DNA of 64,000 nucleotides. It comes from Nymphaea colorata. Taxonomy: Eukaryota; Streptophyta; Magnoliopsida; Nymphaeales; Nymphaeaceae. Position numbers and translations under genes: made by a program. This document shows positions 62,049 to 64,000 of this stretch, piece by piece. Position 1 is the first letter of the stretch; each line of letters opens with the position of its first letter. The notes beneath the pieces were generated by a model. That model searched no databases and was not told where the DNA came from. It saw only the letters and a program-made list of their open reading frames with translations. The stretch lies in assembly GCF_008831285.2 (NCBI RefSeq), contig NC_045139.1, positions 21,186,412-21,250,411 of the forward strand, written 5' to 3'.

Positions 62049-62190
62049 TGGGGCTTGGCAGGAGACCTAGCTGCATTGGTTTTACTTGCCATATGTATAG
62101 TTTATTCTTCTTAATAATGTAAATTTAAATTAAGTAAAAACTCTATGAACTTCAAGATCCTTCACTCTGCACGGAGGTTTAACCCCATAA
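62049..62190 (+). repeat. Dispersed repeat, copy 2 (partner at 51404)
   Basis: It has the same start and end as the copy upstream of the receptor gene, again next to a (TA)n tract (62027-62048). Differences are a handful of substitutions and one- to two-base gaps. Confidence 0.85.
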
Positions 62191-62375
62191 TTTGAAATGA
62201 ACTGGCCAAAGTCTATAGTTGGATGTCATTTTCAAATTTTACAATGTTGAAAACCGTCACAACTCGTATATTCCATGGCTAAAAGCCCTGACCAATCAAC
62301 TGCTGTCAAAGAATGCACTAATACGATGGTTTTAAGCGCCTCAAAACTTAAACATATCATCTGGTCATAGAGGTT

Positions 62376-62378
<3 letters not shown>

Positions 62379-62470
<92 letters not shown>
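62379..62470. repeat. Long (TA)n(TG)n microsatellite
   Basis: About 48 bp of TA followed by about 44 bp of TG. Alternating purine-pyrimidine DNA of this length can form cruciform or Z-DNA and is expected to be length-variable. Confidence 0.95.
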
Positions 62471-62471
<1 letters not shown>

Positions 62472-63040
62472 ACCATGATAACAATTCAGTTAGTTGTCAG
62501 CATTCTCACACGCGTGGACATTTCCCTTTTTGTGGTATTATCACTGTTTTTTTCCTTGCATATTGACATTCTCCCTTAGGCATTCGGCACTAGTGGAAGA
62601 AGAAGCAAAACCTGGTTGATTCGATGTAAGAGAAAGTGAGATTCAGCTACCGTATTTTTCAGAAAACGAAGGTTTGATGTTGGTGCAAGCTTTCAAATTA
62701 AGTGCAATCAACGTGAGCGGAGTTTGGACAGTGGCTGAGTTTGAAAAACTTTAAGTGGTTTTTTTGGCAGCAGAGACATTTGGTGAGTGTCTTAACAATC
62801 TGCCCAAAGATTTATGCAGGTTATCGGACATTAGAATTATTATTCACGAACCTATTCCAATCTTTGAGTTAGATTCCTAAAACATTCACCAAGTATCCAT
62901 ACTGCCAAACGACCTTTAAGAACCCAGACGCTGAATCAACTAATAAATATATTTTGTAATGGACAACTGCTCAGCGAGAAAATGTAGTACTAAATGAGAG
63001 GCATCACTTGCAAGCTAAGGATATACCAAAAAAATTATCA
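62471..63040. other. Intergenic DNA, nothing recognised
   Basis: No coding signal, repeat border or RNA gene was seen. Confidence 0.4.
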
Positions 63041-63270
63041 CACTACAGAAAAATATACAAGAGCCGTTGCTAATAAGCCCTAAAGCCGTAACAAAGGTAT
63101 CGGAAATGACCCATCATAACCTAGAGGCTGGCCAAGGCCAACTGACACAGACGGTTGCCAATAAGAAAGCGACAGCACAAGGCACTGGTAATGGTTACCA
63201 ATGAGAATCTACCGCAGTAAGAAAATTCACCGCTATAGGTATTATAGTTCTTTTAGCGATGAAATAATCA
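63041..63270 (+). mobile_element. CACTA transposon terminus with subterminal repeats
   Basis: CACTACAGAAAAATA opens the element. Within 220 bp follow several variants of a G-C-C-[AG]-[TA]-T-[GA]-C-[CT]-A-A-T-[AG]-A-G motif (gccgttgctaataagcc, cggttgccaataagaaag, ggttaccaatgagaatc), including inverted forms. This combination is diagnostic of CACTA elements. The other end is not in the window, so the element probably continues past its right edge or has lost that end. Confidence 0.6.
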
Positions 63271-63510
63271 CCACTATAGCCTTGGCTAATTCTTTTTCCT
63301 TCTTTGAAGAACATAAAATAGTACTGCTAAACGACGCAAGAGCAACACGAACAGTAATAAATACAAGATGAAAATATTTTGCATTTCATTAAATCAATTT
63401 GTGTTCAACGTAAAACATTTTTCAAGAGCATTTGATAAGTCATATCCACAAGTAGGATAAGAATGTTAAAAAGCGATTAAACCAATATACAAGAGCAAAA
63501 TATATCTCAT

Positions 63511-63866
63511 CTATTAAACAAATTGTCGACATCGGCAGATAAGAGCTACCCAAAGCGAATTCAACCACAGGAAACAATTACCACCTATTGTTATCTTCAT
63601 TTCAAATGGATTTCAGACATCTCTCTCAGTCTCTCTCTCCAATACATTATATATATATATATATATATATATACTTGACGATGTCACTATTAAACAAATT
63701 GTCGACATCGGCAGATAAGAGCTACCCAAAGCGAATTCAACCACAGCAAACAATTACCACCTATTGTTATCTTCATTTTAAATGGATTTCAGACATCTCT
63801 CTCAGTCTCTCTCTCCAATACAATATATATATATATATATATATATATGTACTTGACGATGTCACA
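63511..63866 (+). repeat. Two tandem copies of a 176-bp unit containing (TA)n
   Basis: CTATTAAACAAATTGTCGAC starts each copy (63511 and 63687). Each unit ends with a (TA)n tract and ACTTGACGATGTCAC. Copies are nearly identical apart from TA length and a few substitutions, so the duplication is recent. It may lie inside the CACTA element that starts at 63041. Confidence 0.9.
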
Positions 63867-64000
63867 TGTCACCGCGCTGTTGAAGGTTCACACACTTCCT
63901 GATTTGATAGAAAAAGGGTGGGTTCTACCAGAAAAATCAGGAGTTACAACAAGTCCTGGCAGCAGAATATGAGATATAAAAGTGCAACACATGCTAACAC

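Noticed and set aside
1-64000. CRISPR array, bacterial operons, rRNA
   Set aside because: The tandem repeats found are plant minisatellites without spacers of constant length. Introns, LTR elements and SSRs show a plant nuclear genome.
1-64000. tRNA genes
   Set aside because: No stretch with recognisable A- and B-box words and a foldable acceptor stem was noticed. A tRNA-finding program could settle this.

Overview
The window looks like nuclear DNA from a flowering plant. It is AT-rich and full of long microsatellites, degenerate transposons and intron-like sequence. Only one clearly intact host gene is visible: a ten-exon cytokinin receptor histidine kinase of the AHK3 type at 54414-59258 (+). 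I cannot name the species.

Layout. 1-13.1 kb: AT-rich DNA with a CACTA-like end near 1.35 kb, a 28-bp minisatellite inside a larger degenerate array (6.0-6.4 kb), a TATA-containing putative LTR block (6.4-7.1 kb) and a broken Ty1/copia gag with primer-binding site and LTR (8.8-9.85 kb). 13.1-15.2 kb: subterminal-type repeats and a small ORF with 12-residue repeats. 15180-18218: a 3.0-kb solo LTR with 5-bp target duplication CCTTA. 18.8-23.2 kb: a decayed CACTA (En/Spm, Tnp2) transposase region. 24657-29343: a decayed full-length Ty1/copia element on the minus strand with TTTAG target duplication. 33.5-34.0 kb: an FAR1/FRS-type pseudogene fragment. 34-45.6 kb: microsatellites, short tandem repeats, MITE-like pieces and a GC-rich patch with five ACGT-core sites (40.65-40.75 kb).

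45645-48502: a compact, apparently young LTR element on the minus strand, with ACCAT target duplication, LTRs of 405 and 420 bp, a tRNA-iMet primer-binding site and a polypurine tract. Its only ORF encodes Gag, zinc knuckle and aspartic protease, and then goes directly into a chromodomain-like C-terminus. Reverse transcriptase, RNase H and the integrase core are absent. This is the most unusual object in the window: a non-autonomous Gag-protease-chromodomain retrotransposon.

48.5-54.4 kb is intergenic DNA and the 5' flank of the receptor gene. The receptor gene has the full CHASE - histidine kinase - pseudo-receiver - receiver order, and one intron has a GC-AG border. Downstream (60-64 kb) come a copy of a dispersed repeat also found upstream of the gene, a long TA/TG tract, a CACTA terminus at 63041 and a 176-bp tandem duplication.

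The window tells one host story, cytokinin perception feeding a two-component phosphorelay, set in a landscape of mostly dead transposons plus one structurally intact non-autonomous element.
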